From NCBI RefSeq assembly GCF_000172555.1, contig NZ_ABOX02000022.1:43423-107422 (forward strand): a stretch of DNA of 64,000 bases, read 5' to 3'. Under the pieces are notes generated by a model that saw nothing but the letters and a program-made list of their open reading frames with translations, did not search any database and had not been told where the DNA came from. Source of the DNA: Pedosphaera parvula Ellin514 (lineage in GTDB: Bacteria; Verrucomicrobiota; Verrucomicrobiia; Limisphaerales; Pedosphaeraceae). A program made the translations under genes and the position numbers. Below are positions 1 to 11,082 of the stretch, piece after piece (the stretch's first letter is position 1; each line of letters starts with the position of its first letter).

Positions 1-457
1 GGTAGCCGGTGACTTCCTGAGTGCTCCTGAGGTGGGAATTTGCTTCGCTCACTTGTTCCTCCTCGTCCGGGTGTTGAGCCTGCCACATCGGGGGAATGAT
101 TGGGGCCGGATTCAGTCCCCACAGCCCCGGCCCGCCCCAATAGATTGGCCAGTTGTAATAACGAAAGTAATCACGTTCATGCTGACGCGCGACAGGCAAC
201 TCTGTATCGATGGAAGGGCTGTTTTCAATCCTTTCCCGTGTCAGGTTAACCTCCAACAGTTTGCCGGCAGGATAGATGTTGCCGATCGCATAAGGTGAGA
301 TCAGCACTTTGTGGCCGGACATCCATGATCCCGTATCGGCCACCAGATATCGAACAACCCAATCCTTATCGTCAAAATAAAATCCGGTGACGTGACCGAT
401 TTCCCCATCCAAAGCTTCTAATTTATAGCCATGAAGGTTTTTAACACTGTGTAACAT
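1..457 (-). CDS. PRC-barrel domain protein, 3' end cut by window
   Basis: The frame opens with ATG at 457 and stays open to base 1, giving at least 152 residues. A purine-rich GAAAGGG lies just upstream as a ribosome binding site. The N-terminal 80 residues read as a PRC-barrel: a 'LHGYKLEALDGEIG' start, then 'FYFDDKDWVVRYLVADTG' and a glycine-rich turn before 'VLISPYAIG'. PRC-barrels are small beta-barrel domains found in RimM, photosynthetic reaction centre H subunits and stress-related soil proteins. The rest is Trp/Tyr/Pro-rich and then acidic, and its function is unknown. The C-terminus lies outside the window, and a second barrel there would be usual for the family. Confidence 0.75.
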   Translation of the reverse strand, partial: MLHSVKNLHGYKLEALDGEIGHVTGFYFDDKDWVVRYLVADTGSWMSGHKVLISPYAIGNIYPAGKLLEVNLTRERIENSPSIDTELPVARQHERDYFRYYNWPIYWGGPGLWGLNPAPIIPPMWQAQHPDEEEQVSEANSHLRSTQEVTGY

Positions 458-675
458 ACCAAATTGTCCCTTTCAGGCGCTTACTAGCAATGTGCCATGA
501 TTGAATAAACTCTACATCTATGAGGCGGGGGAAGTCGCCTGCTGGGAAGTGCTGCGTGATTTCAGCATTTATGACGCATTAGCTGTGTCCACCTGAAAAA
601 AGTTACTGGGTGCCAAGTGACTGTGCGATGGGTAATACCACGGGTTTTTTGCGGCATAACCTCCCCATTACCCGT

Positions 676-1227
676 TCAACCCTGATTTTCAAGAAGATGC
701 GTGGGGAGTCCGTCTATGGAACGAATGTTCTTTTCCTGCCAGTATTTTTGGATTCCCTCAGGGCCTTTATTTTCCGCCCACTTTTTTAAAGCTGGTCGTT
801 CTTCCTTGAACTCCATAACTGGAACAGCATAGCCGCAGGAGGTCTGAACCGATTCAATTCTCAATACAAAGATCTGGCGCTGGCCTGGAATTTCAGTGAA
901 ATAGCGTACGTAGTCCTGCCATCTTGAATCGCGCGGACGGATGACTTCACCTCGACCATAAAGTCTAAGAATCAAAGGCTGTGTCGAAAAACTGCAAAAC
1001 ATGATGGTCATCCGATCGCGCTCGTTCAAATGAGCTGAAGTCTCGTTGCCACTCCCCGTCAAATCCAGATAACAAACGGTCCTGGAATCGAGGCAGCGGA
1101 ACGTATCCATGCCTTTGGGAGAAAGGTTGATCCGACCCTCTGCAGGAGCGGAGGCTGTGAAAAATACCTTCTGTTCCGAAATAAAACGGATGAGATCAGC
1201 ATCCAGTTCTGAAAAAAATTTTGCCAT
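676..1227 (-). CDS. Pyridoxamine 5'-phosphate oxidase-family (split-barrel flavin-binding) protein
   Basis: This 183-residue protein starts 'MAKFFSELDADLIRF' and carries the split-barrel pattern 'GRINLSPKGMDTFRCLD' followed by 'YLDLTGSGNETSAHLNE' and 'MTIMFCSFSTQPLILRLYG'. These match the small PNPOx-like family that binds FMN or a similar cofactor; the substrate is not known. The frame runs open upstream to 1314, but the ATG at 1227 gives the family's usual N-terminus, so I chose it. No strong ribosome binding site is visible. It stands alone and faces the EamA gene across about 200 bases. The general fold is confident, the enzymatic activity is not, and true pyridoxine synthesis is unlikely. 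Confidence 0.8.
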   Translation of the reverse strand: MAKFFSELDADLIRFISEQKVFFTASAPAEGRINLSPKGMDTFRCLDSRTVCYLDLTGSGNETSAHLNERDRMTIMFCSFSTQPLILRLYGRGEVIRPRDSRWQDYVRYFTEIPGQRQIFVLRIESVQTSCGYAVPVMEFKEERPALKKWAENKGPEGIQKYWQEKNIRSIDGLPTHLLENQG

Positions 1228-1427
1228 ATGTTTGGGGCAGTAGCTTGAGCCCGGAATAGTGAGCCATATCTCAAAGCGTGCTCGCAACCCGAATTCAAAA
1301 CTTGGAACTCGCACGCGGAGTTTAAATCGATTGGTGGATGCCGGAAAAGCTGAAACCAGCGCGCTGCTGATTTAAAACTGAGCAGCTCGTTTGACCTCTT
1401 GAAGTCATTAAGGCTACATTGGCGCAC

Positions 1428-1847
1428 ATGAACTGGATTTTCTGGGCACTCCTGTCTGCTTTCTTTGCCGGCATCACGGCGATTTTGGCTAAAATCGGCG
1501 TGTCGGGAATCGACTCCAACCTTGCTACAGCCGTGAGGACGACCGTGGTCCTGATATTCACCTGGGGAATTGCACTCTCCACCAGCCCGATTGCTTCCCT
1601 GGGCGGGCTCTCACGTCGAACCTGGTTGTTCCTGGGCCTGTCAGGCCTGGCTACCGGGCTTTCCTGGCTTTGCTACTTCCGGGCACTTCAATTGGGGCAG
1701 GCTTCTCGTGTCGCACCAGTGGATAAGTTGAGTGTCGTGTTCGCAATTATACTGGCAGTCCTGATCTTGCACGAGCGGTTGACCTGGCACCAGTGTGTGG
1801 GCGGGGTATTCATTGTGATTGGCGCTGTCATTGTGGCAATGGGCTAA
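1428..1847 (+). CDS. Half-size EamA/DMT-superfamily transporter
   Basis: The 139-residue protein is almost entirely hydrophobic, with about five membrane segments, and starts 'MNWIFWALLSAFFAGITAIL'. The later 'GQASRVAPVDKLSVVFAIILA' followed by 'LHERLTWHQCVGG' is the typical end of an EamA domain. Full-length members have two EamA halves in tandem; this one has a single half, so it probably works as a dimer. A TTG at 1419 is in frame, but the ATG at 1428 fits the family better. The substrate cannot be told from sequence. Confidence 0.85.
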   Translation: MNWIFWALLSAFFAGITAILAKIGVSGIDSNLATAVRTTVVLIFTWGIALSTSPIASLGGLSRRTWLFLGLSGLATGLSWLCYFRALQLGQASRVAPVDKLSVVFAIILAVLILHERLTWHQCVGGVFIVIGAVIVAMG

Positions 1848-1945
1848 GCCGAGTGTGGGTGCTCAGCCTGGTCTGTGGCAAAGAGGAATTACGATTCTGA
1901 TTTCTGATTCACTCTGAAATTATCCCGGTAGTGAGCGAGGAAAGT

Positions 1946-4101
1946 CTAGAATGGAAAACCGAATGAGAAATGAACCGTTCCCGTTGGGTCTCCTCTGCGA
2001 GGATTGAGATTGTAGCCGTATTCCAGGCGGACCGGACCGATGAGTGTCCTTAGTCGAAGTCCTCCCCCCACAGAAAAGAGACCCGCATCAAAGGGATAAT
2101 TCTGAATCTTCTGAGCAAAACCGAGTGAGTCTGAGAAGATGACCACCGAGAACTTTGGAGTCAGGGCTTGTTCCAGTTCCACCGATGCGAGCGAAAACGT
2201 TTCCGAGCCGATAATCTGGCCCAAGGCATTCCGTGGTGACGCTTGATCCTCCTGGTAACCGCGAATGGAATTGGCGCCGCCAGTGAAGAATCTCCGATCG
2301 AAAGGGCAAATTCTGCTGGGGGTCGCCCTGGGTGACGACTGCTCCATGGGTCAAACCGAGGCTGACCCATCGTCCCTCCCCAAAGTGGATGATGATAGAA
2401 CCCGGAGAGTTGGAAGCGCTCGTACGCGACATCACCGCCCAGATATTGGTTGGCAATTTCCATGTTGTAATAAATTCTGTAACCGTTACGAGGATATAAG
2501 GGGTCATCTCTGCGGTCGTGCCTGATGTCGGTGATTATGGTGCCCACATTCGGATTCTGGGCACCCTCCAAAAAGAATGTTGGGCTTGTATCCGCCGCTT
2601 TCAAGATCATGTAATTGTAACGGGTGCTGACGTCCGTCGCTATGGGATGGAAGTATCTATGCAGCCCAAAACCACCGCCGTATTCTTCGCGTAAAAAGGA
2701 TATTTCCTCACGCCGCAACGCTGAAGCGTTGAGAAAGAAGTCCACATCCCTGCCCAGTATGTCGGGGATGGTGTAGGTGTATTCGCCGCTGGATGATTTG
2801 AAGGATTGTACCACCTTAAGACGTTCGGAATGGCCGAGCCCCCAGATGTTTCGATGTTCCGCTTCGAACCCGGCACGCAACAGTTCATAACTGCCATAGC
2901 CGAACAGCAGGCTGATATCCACGGTCTTTCCCTCCCTGACATTATAAGTAACGCCGCGGTTGTGCTCGTCCACCTGGTCGTATTTGAGTTGAACGGATTC
3001 GAAGGTGCCAAGTTGAGCCAGCCGTGACCGGCCTTCCTCCACTTTTATTCGGTTCAGCAATTCGCCTTCCTGCAATCGCACACGTTTTTTCATAATGGAT
3101 TCCTTGGTCTTTTCCTGTCCGGCAAAGGCAACTTTTCCCAGGGTAACCTGAGGGCCCTGGTGCACAGTGGCGAGCAGATCGTGCTCGATCAGTTTTCCCA
3201 CTGTTTCGCGATGGAGGGTTTTTATTTCCACCTGGGTATCCGGATATCCATCATGGAAGCTGTTCGTCTTCAAGTATTGGGTGAAATCCTGCAGCCAATA
3301 TCTGGAGTAAGTTTGTTGAAAAATAGTGGGAGTGGTTCTGTATGGCGTGGTTTCCTTTTCCTTGAAAAATTCCTCCTGCACCGAGCGGACGACTGACTTC
3401 AAACCTTGCTCGACCTTGATGCTGGCATCCACCGCCCCGGTTGTATCATCGCGGTGCAGGGAGGTGACGTAAGCATTGGCACTTTCATAGCCTTTTTGCT
3501 CCAGCGCCCCCGAGAGGCTGGAAAGACCGCGCTCAAGCCTTGTCGGGGTATAGACGCGTTTGGATCTAAGATGAATCAGGAAGCCTGTCTCAACAAAATA
3601 ACCCTGGGCCTGCCCTTCGGAGATGCTTTCCAAGCCTTGGAATTCCAGATTTCGATAATAATACTGGATTCCTTTATGGACTCTAAAACGCACTTCACTA
3701 ATGGCAAGTGGCCGCGGCAAGGTGTGTTCCAGTCCATCCCGCCATTCAAAGCTTAACTTGCGGCCGTCCTGAAGCGTCAATTCTGAGACAATGAGGGGTT
3801 CGAGAAAGCCATCCTCCTTGATTTTGGAGAGCAGAATGGTGATGGCATCTTCAACGAAGTTGGCATCGAGATATTCCAGTTTCTTCTCCGGGGGTTGGAG
3901 CAGGACAAGCGAGCGCCTTAAATTGAAGTTTCCGAGGACACCGTATCCGGAGACTTTAATCTTTGCCGGCCTGGTCTTCACTTCGCTCGCGGCAACGGGC
4001 AGGCAGAGCAGGCAAAGAAAAATCAATATCCAACCACGGAATCTCGCGGTTCCGAAGCATGATGAATAGTGCGAACGACTTATCTGGTGTAGATGAGCCA
4101 T
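1946..4101 (-). pseudogene. TamA/BamA-like outer-membrane assembly protein, broken by two +1 indels
   Basis: The N-terminal part (ATG at 4101) has a signal peptide with core 'WILIFLCLLCLPVAAS', POTRA-like repeats, and the start of a 16-strand barrel. The barrel then changes frame twice. After 'GFYHHPLWGGTM' the reading continues as 'SLGLTHGAVVTQGDPQQNLPF' one frame over, and then as 'DRRFFTGGANSIRGYQEDQ', the conserved Omp85 RGY motif, in the third frame. It ends with 'VHFSFGFPF', a terminal aromatic typical of outer-membrane barrels. The extra bases map to a GGG run at 2366-2368 (complement) and to base 2300. Removing both gives exactly 718 codons. In the family the protein inserts or exports outer-membrane proteins. 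It lies directly downstream of a TamB-like gene. The indels may be real decay or sequence errors. Confidence 0.8.
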
Positions 4102-7100
4102 TTGAAGCTGCCATGAAATCCCCGAACCGGTCGTACTCACCTATGATCGACCATCTTTCGGTCAATTTGTATTCGACAGCATATGTCGGTTTGCCTTGTT
4201 GAGAAATTTCTGTTCCCGAGCGAACTGTAAGACGCTGAGAGCTGCCGGCAAAGCCGTACTTGGAGAGCAGGCTTTTTCCAAGATAAATAGCCAGGCCCTG
4301 CGCTCTTTGCTCCGGAGATAATGAATAGTCGCTGCGGGGAAGCTGGCCGGCGCTCAGCATCAGGATAATCTGCTGCGAGCTGAGTGGAGGAAAGGAGGTG
4401 AACTGGATAACCGGCCGATCAGCCGGACCGGTGACATCCATTCTAATGTCATATCCGAATTGGCGGGAAGCAGCCAAAATTTGGAGTTGCGGACTATATG
4501 GATTTTCACTGGTGAGAGAGATAAATCCAGAGGTGACCTGCAGGTTGCCAAATGGAAATTGTACGAGGCCGGAATCGATTTTGATGTCTCCGAGCGCGGC
4601 AGGTTCTTTCAAGGTGCCATGCAGTTTGAGGTTGGAGGAGATTTCCCCGTTGAACAGGGGACTCTGTGCTCGCAGGAAGCGGGTGCCCACCACGTTTAGG
4701 TTGAGACGCCAGTCTGCCAGGAATGGAATATCAATGCTGAAATAAGGCGGTCGCTCCGCGGGTGTTGCAATTCTACCGGGAACCAAACCACGGAGGTCCC
4801 GAAGAAAGAAGCTGTTACGCAAATGAAGTGTTCCCGAGATCAGCGGCTGGCTGTTGTTGGTCCGGTTGATTGCGAGATCCAAATCACTTCTCAAAATCAG
4901 ATCCGGTTGTCGGGCGAGCGGAACATTCGAGCCATGCACTTTGACATTGAAAGGTGGCAGGTCGCCGTGCATCCATTCCTCACCGCGCAAATCGGCGTTG
5001 CCATCGATGTAGACCAGGGATCCGCCCACGGTCGTGGCAATTTTCAAAGTAACGGCTCGCTCAAGAAATTGCATTTGGGCCTGAATGTTTCGTAACGGCC
5101 CCAATGCGCCCAAAGGACGGGTCTGGACACCATCCAGAGTGAGTTTTCCGTCCAGTTTGAGGCCGGGCAAAATGGCCAGGTTGAGGTTTATGACACCTGC
5201 GGGGTGAGCAGGGTCGGGAGCAGGGGAGCGAAAGCCGCCACTTGTGCGTTCTCAACAAGGATGTGAGCCCTCGCGTGCAGCAAATCGGGCAGCGTACGTT
5301 TTTGAATCAACTTCTTCCAGACCTCCTCGCTCAAGGGAAGTTCACCGGAAGCACGCACTGGTTGTCCTTGGACAGCAAAGAAGAGGTTGTCAATGCGGGC
5401 TACAGATTTATCCAGACTCATTTCGAGTTGAAGGTTGTCCATCACCGGGAGTTTGGATTTGGTTTCAGGAAGTTTGATTTGGCGTGCTCGCAAGGTAATT
5501 TTTCCCTGCGGTAAATCCCAGGTGCCGGAAACATTCAGATTCAGATGTGGGTCTTGCAGGACGACTCCAGTAAGCGAGGCAATCTCTTCCCAAAAGGCGG
5601 AATTGGTCTGGGTGATCGCTTGAAGATCCAGCGGCTTGTCATGGAGAAGATCAACGAGGTTGGTTGGATGATCCGGCCTGATAATAACGGGCAGGAAGCC
5701 GGTTGCGGAAAAGATGGGCGCCCCTTTGGTGGAAACAAGAAGGTTGCTGATTGAAATGCCTCCGCCATCTCCAGAAATGCTTCCCGAAATGGCAACTGGA
5801 ATTCCCCGGGGAGTTGTGCCCTCAGAGGAAAGGCGCGCCTCAAAACGAGCTGGTCCATTGCTCCAGTTGGCTGAGAGAAGCAGGTCGTTGATTTTAAGGT
5901 TCGGCAATGGTTTAAGCAGAAAACCATTGAAGAGCCCCGAATCAACTTCGTGAATTGTGTTGGTGAGATTGCCGTGCTCAGGCCAGTGGATATCGCCTTG
6001 CAGGCTCACTTGTTTGTCGCCGCCAATCCAGTTCAAGCCATCCAGCTTTACGGAGTAGGTGTGGTTGGAACCTGAACCCTGAGAATCGTTCGGGTGCAAA
6101 AATGCGTGAAACGGATGCTCCAGCTGCAAAACCGGTTGTCCATTTGTTTGCAAAGTCAGAATGTCGACAATGAGGGTTGCCTGATTCGTGGAAGCCTGCA
6201 CCGTGCCATTAAAGGCGAGAGACGAGGCGTCAGCGGAGAGAAGTATTTCAGAATGCAATGAGTTGGTCGCTCGTCCATTCCAATTCAGTTGGAGGTCCAG
6301 AGGTTTCAAATCAGGACTGGTGAAATGGATGAGGTTGATTTTTCCGGAATGGGAAAGATCTTTCAAGGGACCTGAAAAGTGTGCAGATAAAACGCTGTTG
6401 CTGAAGGAATAACCGGTTGGCAGCCATTCACGGCCAAAAGTTCCATTTAACTGTGCCTCACCTTCGCGGATGGATTTGGCTTTGAGATCCGCTTCGCCTT
6501 TGAGAGAAGCTTTGGATCCGTCTGCTAACTCAACATTTGCTTCCTTGAGTGCCAAAACTGGCCAGAGCAGTTGGCCGTGGAATGCCAGGGTCCTGAGATT
6601 CACTTTTGGTGCGATGACATTTGAACCGGTCAGGTCAAAAGCGATTTCCGGGAAGTGATTCGTGGTGGGAGAAAAGATTACCTGACCATGTATCATGCCT
6701 TGCAACTGCGCCAAAGGTTGGCGGCTTAAATCTGAGACAAGGCTGAAAGTCACCTGGTTGGTGAGCAAGGGACCCTGAAAGTGGATGGTGGCTCTTTGAG
6801 TCAGCTCAGCAATTAGCCAGGGCGCGCTCATACGCGCGGTTTCAATGGTAGCGCTTTCGGTGTCGCCTTTAGCATGAAGAGTGAGGTCAAGCGGAGGCAG
6901 TTGTGATGGTTCGGATTTCTCCGGCTGAGCATTGGCGCTGAGGTCGAGCACGAAATGGTTGCTTTCCCAATGCGCGAAGAGTGAGCCGGTGAGCGCCTGA
7001 TAATTCACCGGTTTGAGCATTGTTGCAGGGAGATCGAAGTGTTCGGCTTGGAGAGTTGCTTGTTCGGGCAGTTTTGCATCAGGACGAAAGCTGCCGGTGA

Positions 7101-7803
7101 GAATCACTGGATTGCCCCGCCACAGATTGGTTGCCTGCAGACTCAGTGCCGTCGGGATTTGTGAGACATGGATGGTTGAACTCAATTCCAAATCGGGCGA
7201 ATCAATTAGGATGTCGGAACTGCCCGCCTTGTCGCTTTTGAGCTGAAGCGCAAGGCTCTTGCCGTATTTGGGCAGGTTCATCTCAGCGGTCAGGCTGCCG
7301 TTTTGCCAGCGAGCATTGGGAATTCGCACCGTGAGGGCATTTGCTTGCATGGCGCCGTTGGTGAGAAGCGCCTGGGGTATCCAACGGTGCAGAGTTGAGA
7401 GTGTTTCGTTGATTGTTTGGACCGTATTGTAAGGAGAGACGGGTTTGTTTGGCGGTGCGTTTGAGCCGGGAGATTGCTGGGTAAGCAGCCAATCATCCAT
7501 GCGAAGGAAGTTTGGTGGATTTTGCCCAGTCGTGAATTTTTTAAAGAGCCAGACCGTGGGGACGAATGCCTCGAGTCGTTTGGCTGTTACGGTGGTGGTG
7601 CTGTTGGTATAGGCAACATCGATCAAGGCAAAGCGTGCATACCCGACTCTTTCATAAGTTGAGTAATGGAGGCCGTGGCGATTTGAAAGCGGTTTTAAAA
7701 GCCAGGGCTGCCAGAGGGGCAAGGAAGCCGCCAGCAAAAGAATAAAGAATGCAAACAGGGCAAGCCCCAGAAGGAACTTTCTAACACGTCTGCGTGGGGC
7801 CAT
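4080..7803 (-). pseudogene. TamB-like (DUF490) inner-membrane translocation protein, broken by two -1 indels
   Basis: The protein begins with a basic n-region and one membrane segment 'FLLGLALFAFFILLLAASL', then a long repetitive beta-rich region. The first frame stops at 5188 after 'LLPTLLTPQ', and a second frame continues without loss as 'GVINLNLAILPGLKLDGKL'. One G is missing near 5196. The C-terminus carries the TamB domain, including 'SFPPLSSQQIILMLSAGQ' and 'YAVEYKLTERWSIIGEYDRF'. A second missing base near 4114 restores the expected end 'GSFKWLIYTR' with a stop at 4080. With both bases restored the length is exactly 1242 codons. TamB works with TamA to bridge the periplasm, and the TamA-like gene starts within 22 bases of the restored stop. 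Read as it stands, this frame runs on to 3956. Confidence 0.8.
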
Positions 7804-8197
7804 GTAATTTCTCCGAATGATGATGGGCCAAGTTGGCTCGGGGACGAGATTAGACCAAAAGGACCGCGTACGTCCATTGGGGTGATTCCCCTTATAATAA
7901 AGTGGAAAGGGATCGCGTTGGCAGTCACGCAGATTCCTCCCGGTATTCGGTGTTTGATTGAATAGTTCTCTTCAATTTTTGGCGGGTTCGGAAAGGCAAT
8001 GAGCCCTTTTCTCCGACGCATGGTAAATCAGTATTCCGTGAAGACCTGACTTATCAACAAACTTACCTGATTTTCCCTTGAGAATGGCACTTTTCATGCT
8101 GCCAAATTCGCGCCTCAATGGGTGCTGTTCTTGGGTCGGAAAACGGAATTCCTAGTGAATTAATTGTTCTAATCAAAGCTCGATTGGCCAAAATGTT
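7804..8197. other. Divergent intergenic region without a recognised gene
   Basis: About 394 bases separate the TamB-like gene on the minus strand from the secreted repeat protein on the plus strand, so both promoters should lie here. One open frame crosses the stretch on the minus strand, but it has no family signature and I do not accept it as a gene. I see no convincing promoter hexamers or operator. Confidence 0.5.
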
Positions 8198-10510
8198 ATG
8201 AAATGCAAGTCTCTTCTCCTGCTTGGCGCTGTACTGGCCAGTCTATTCACTGCTGTTACCCCGGTCGTCGCCCAGGGTACGCTGTTTACTTACCAGGGTC
8301 GGCTGAACACGAGTGGCAGCCCGGCTAATGGACTTTATGATTTTCGCTTCAAGGTATACCTGGATTCGCTTGGCACGGCGCAGGTCGGCAGCGCCTTTGT
8401 GACCAATGCCATTCCGACGACCAACGGTTTGTTCACCACGGGGATAGACTTTGGCGCAGGCGTTTTCACCGGCAGCAATTATTGGCTGGAAGTGGATGTC
8501 AGAACCAATGGAGTGGGCAGCTACACCGTGCTGACTCCGTTGCAACCGGTGACGCCGACGCCGTATGCCATTTTTGCGAACACAGCGAGCAACCTGACCG
8601 GCACGCTGCCGGCCACACAATTGAGTGGTGCGGTGCCCAGCGCAAACTTGAGCGGCTCCTACGGTAGCGCGGTAACCTTCAATAATGCCAACGGTAATTT
8701 CAGCGGCAATGGCAGTGGCTTGACGGGGGTGAACGCGGCGACGTTGAATGGATTGAATTCGTCCAGTTTCTGGCGTACCGGTGGCAATACCAATACAGTT
8801 CCGGGTTCGAACTATCTCGGCACGGCTGATAACCAGCCACTGGAAGTCCGGGTCAATAACACCCGGGTAATGCGGTTCGAGCCGGACACGCGCGGTTTGA
8901 ACGCTGGCAATGTGATTGGCGGTTATATCTCCAACTCGGTGGCACAACCCAGTTCGGGCAGTGATGTGATCGTGGGTGGCGGTTATAGCGGTGGCCCGAA
9001 TCTGATTTATTCCAATTCCAGCGGCGTGTTTATCGGCGCGGGCTCCGGCAATGTAGTCGGCCCTAACGTGAACGATGCGGCGATCCTGGGAGGATTTGGC
9101 AACAACATCCAGGGCTGGGATTCGACCATTAGCGGCGGCCAATTTAACTCGATTCAACTCAATGCCTCCCTTGCGAGCATCGGCGGTGGCAATTTAAACA
9201 CCATCGGATATGGGGCGGGTGGAGCAATCATCGGTGGTGGTTATACCAATACCATCCAGGCTTATGCTGATCATTCGATCATCGCCGGCGGCTGGCAGAA
9301 CATGATTGAAACCAATGCGTATGAATCCGTGATCAGTGGCGGCGAATTCAATGACCTTCAGCAAGGCTCGCTATGGTCGGTCATCGCCGGCGGGGAGTCC
9401 AATACCAACGGTGCGAGTTACTCCTTCATTGCCGGAGGGATCAACAATACGATCCAGTCAGGGGCCTACTACTCAACCATAGGCGGCGGCTCAGGCAATC
9501 TCATTCAGACCAACGCCAATTTCGCAATCATCAGCGGCGGGCAGGGTAATGTGATTCAGCCAAGTTCCTCCTATTCCTACTCGGTCATCGACGGAGGCTT
9601 CGACAACACGATCCAGACCAATGTAAATTTTGCTGTCATCGGTGGCGGTTGGTTTAACCAGGTTCTGACCAACGGATCGTTTTCAACGATTGGCGGAGGC
9701 ATCGGCAACGTCGCTTCCGGACTGGGCGCGGTCATTGGCGGTGGAAGTCTGATTGCGTATTCGAATTATAATGCGAGCTATAGGGCCAACCTGGCTTCCG
9801 GCCTCAGTTCGGTGGTGCCTGGTGGCGCGGGAAATTCCGCGGCGGGAAAATTCAGCATGGCGGCTGGATTCCGCGCCTTTGCGCTACAGGACGGCACGTT
9901 TGCCTGGGGAGATTCCCAGAATGCGGATCTTATTTCAACGAGCCCCAACCAGTTTTTGGTTCGCGCCAGCGGAGGCGTAGGCATTAACACGAACAACCCC
10001 GGCGCGAATGCACTCTCCGTGTCGGGTTCGGCGCTGGTGACTGGCTCCATGCAAGTGGCGGGTCCGGCCCAGGTCACGGGCACTTTTCGGTCCGGCTCGG
10101 AAATCGGCACCTCAGAACTGCCATCGCCGGCGGGTTTGGTGGTTCGTCGTGTCAACAGCACGAATGTCACCTCCGGTCTGGTGATTGCTCGAACCGATAC
10201 AGTGCTGCTGGAGCGGGATGGCACGCATGGTGGTTTTTACATTGGTGTTCTGCCTTCGTCGGGGAACGTAACCGTGGCGTGCATGGGCATAAACAGTTCC
10301 GGCACGCCGATAAACTTTTATACAACCTTTGGCAATTCGGCCAGCGGCCAATCACAACAAATTTACACGGATGCGCAAAATGTCGTTCATTTTGAATGCA
10401 CGTTTGGCCGGACGTATGATGCCGGTCAACATCTGACCACTGTCACCCTCTCCCGATATGGCGCGGACTATTACTGGTCCGGCACGCTGACATCGACTTA
10501 CAACCAATGA
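8198..10510 (+). CDS. Secreted YadA-like head-repeat (beta-roll) protein
   Basis: This 770-residue protein has a Sec signal peptide ending near 'TPVVAQG'. Residues 26-130 form a domain starting 'TLFTYQGRLNTSGSPANGLYDF', common in secreted proteins of Planctomycetes and Verrucomicrobia. Roughly residues 240-530 hold degenerate repeats of about 15-20 residues built on 'SVIAGGESN', 'STIGGGSGN', 'AIISGGQGN', which resemble the left-handed beta-roll of trimeric autotransporter heads. A further domain of about 150 residues follows. No membrane anchor or stalk is visible, so it is probably released or surface-bound by other means. Its stop overlaps the next gene's start as ATGA, so the two are likely translated together. 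The exact role is unknown; adhesion or a surface layer is a guess. Confidence 0.75.
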   Translation: MKCKSLLLLGAVLASLFTAVTPVVAQGTLFTYQGRLNTSGSPANGLYDFRFKVYLDSLGTAQVGSAFVTNAIPTTNGLFTTGIDFGAGVFTGSNYWLEVDVRTNGVGSYTVLTPLQPVTPTPYAIFANTASNLTGTLPATQLSGAVPSANLSGSYGSAVTFNNANGNFSGNGSGLTGVNAATLNGLNSSSFWRTGGNTNTVPGSNYLGTADNQPLEVRVNNTRVMRFEPDTRGLNAGNVIGGYISNSVAQPSSGSDVIVGGGYSGGPNLIYSNSSGVFIGAGSGNVVGPNVNDAAILGGFGNNIQGWDSTISGGQFNSIQLNASLASIGGGNLNTIGYGAGGAIIGGGYTNTIQAYADHSIIAGGWQNMIETNAYESVISGGEFNDLQQGSLWSVIAGGESNTNGASYSFIAGGINNTIQSGAYYSTIGGGSGNLIQTNANFAIISGGQGNVIQPSSSYSYSVIDGGFDNTIQTNVNFAVIGGGWFNQVLTNGSFSTIGGGIGNVASGLGAVIGGGSLIAYSNYNASYRANLASGLSSVVPGGAGNSAAGKFSMAAGFRAFALQDGTFAWGDSQNADLISTSPNQFLVRASGGVGINTNNPGANALSVSGSALVTGSMQVAGPAQVTGTFRSGSEIGTSELPSPAGLVVRRVNSTNVTSGLVIARTDTVLLERDGTHGGFYIGVLPSSGNVTVACMGINSSGTPINFYTTFGNSASGQSQQIYTDAQNVVHFECTFGRTYDAGQHLTTVTLSRYGADYYWSGTLTSTYNQ

Positions 10511-10947
10511 AAACATTATTTCTCCTGCTCCTGTTGTTCTGCGCCCATGCCGTTTTTGCGCAACCATTCAGCATCGATTGGTATAAAATTGCTGGCGGCG
10601 GTGGTCGTAGCAGCGGCGGGTTGTTTGAAGTCAACGGCACCATCGGCCAGCACGATGCCAGCACCCCAATGTCCGGCGGCAATTTTTCGTTGACCGGCGG
10701 ATTCTGGGCGCTTTCGGCCGTGCAAACGGTGGGGGCACCCACGCTCTTCCTCACGCAATCTGGAAATAACGTCGTTCTTTCGTGGGCCGCTCCGGCCCCG
10801 GGTTTCGTGCTGGAGAGCAACAGCAGTGTGACAGCATCGAATAGCTGGCTTATCGTTTCACCCACGCCGGTGAGCACGAATGGATTTAATTACGTCACCA
10901 ATCTCATCACGCCTGGAAACAAGTTCTACCGTCTGCAGCATCCATGA
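10507..10947 (+). CDS. Small secreted protein with C-terminal FYRL-type module
   Basis: This 146-residue protein begins with a clear signal peptide, 'MKTLFLLLLLFCAHAVFA', followed by 'FSIDWYKIAGGGGRSSGG', a start seen in many short exported verrucomicrobial proteins. The middle 'GGNFSLTGGFWAL' belongs to the same module. The last 60 residues, 'VLSWAAPAPGFVLESN' through 'FYRLQHP', resemble the end of the delta-60 repeat protein at 25761-28565. The start codon overlaps the upstream stop by 4 bases, which suggests translational coupling and a shared role with the head-repeat protein. No enzymatic motif is visible. Confidence 0.7.
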   Translation: MKTLFLLLLLFCAHAVFAQPFSIDWYKIAGGGGRSSGGLFEVNGTIGQHDASTPMSGGNFSLTGGFWALSAVQTVGAPTLFLTQSGNNVVLSWAAPAPGFVLESNSSVTASNSWLIVSPTPVSTNGFNYVTNLITPGNKFYRLQHP

Positions 10948-11082
10948 TCGGTGACAGCGTCTGGCTTGCCTATTCTTCTTCCGACCGCCGGAAAGTGAAA
11001 GAGCCCGCCTCGCGCTGGGAGGCGGAGGCGGTCGTGGTTAAAGCTCGTTGACGTTACGGGCTGTTTTGCTGATTCTCCGGCT

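Noticed and set aside
8243..9157. A 304-codon frame antisense to the head-repeat protein
   Set aside because: The repetitive composition of the sense gene keeps the antisense frame open; the product is Arg/Ala/Ile-rich and has no signal or domain.
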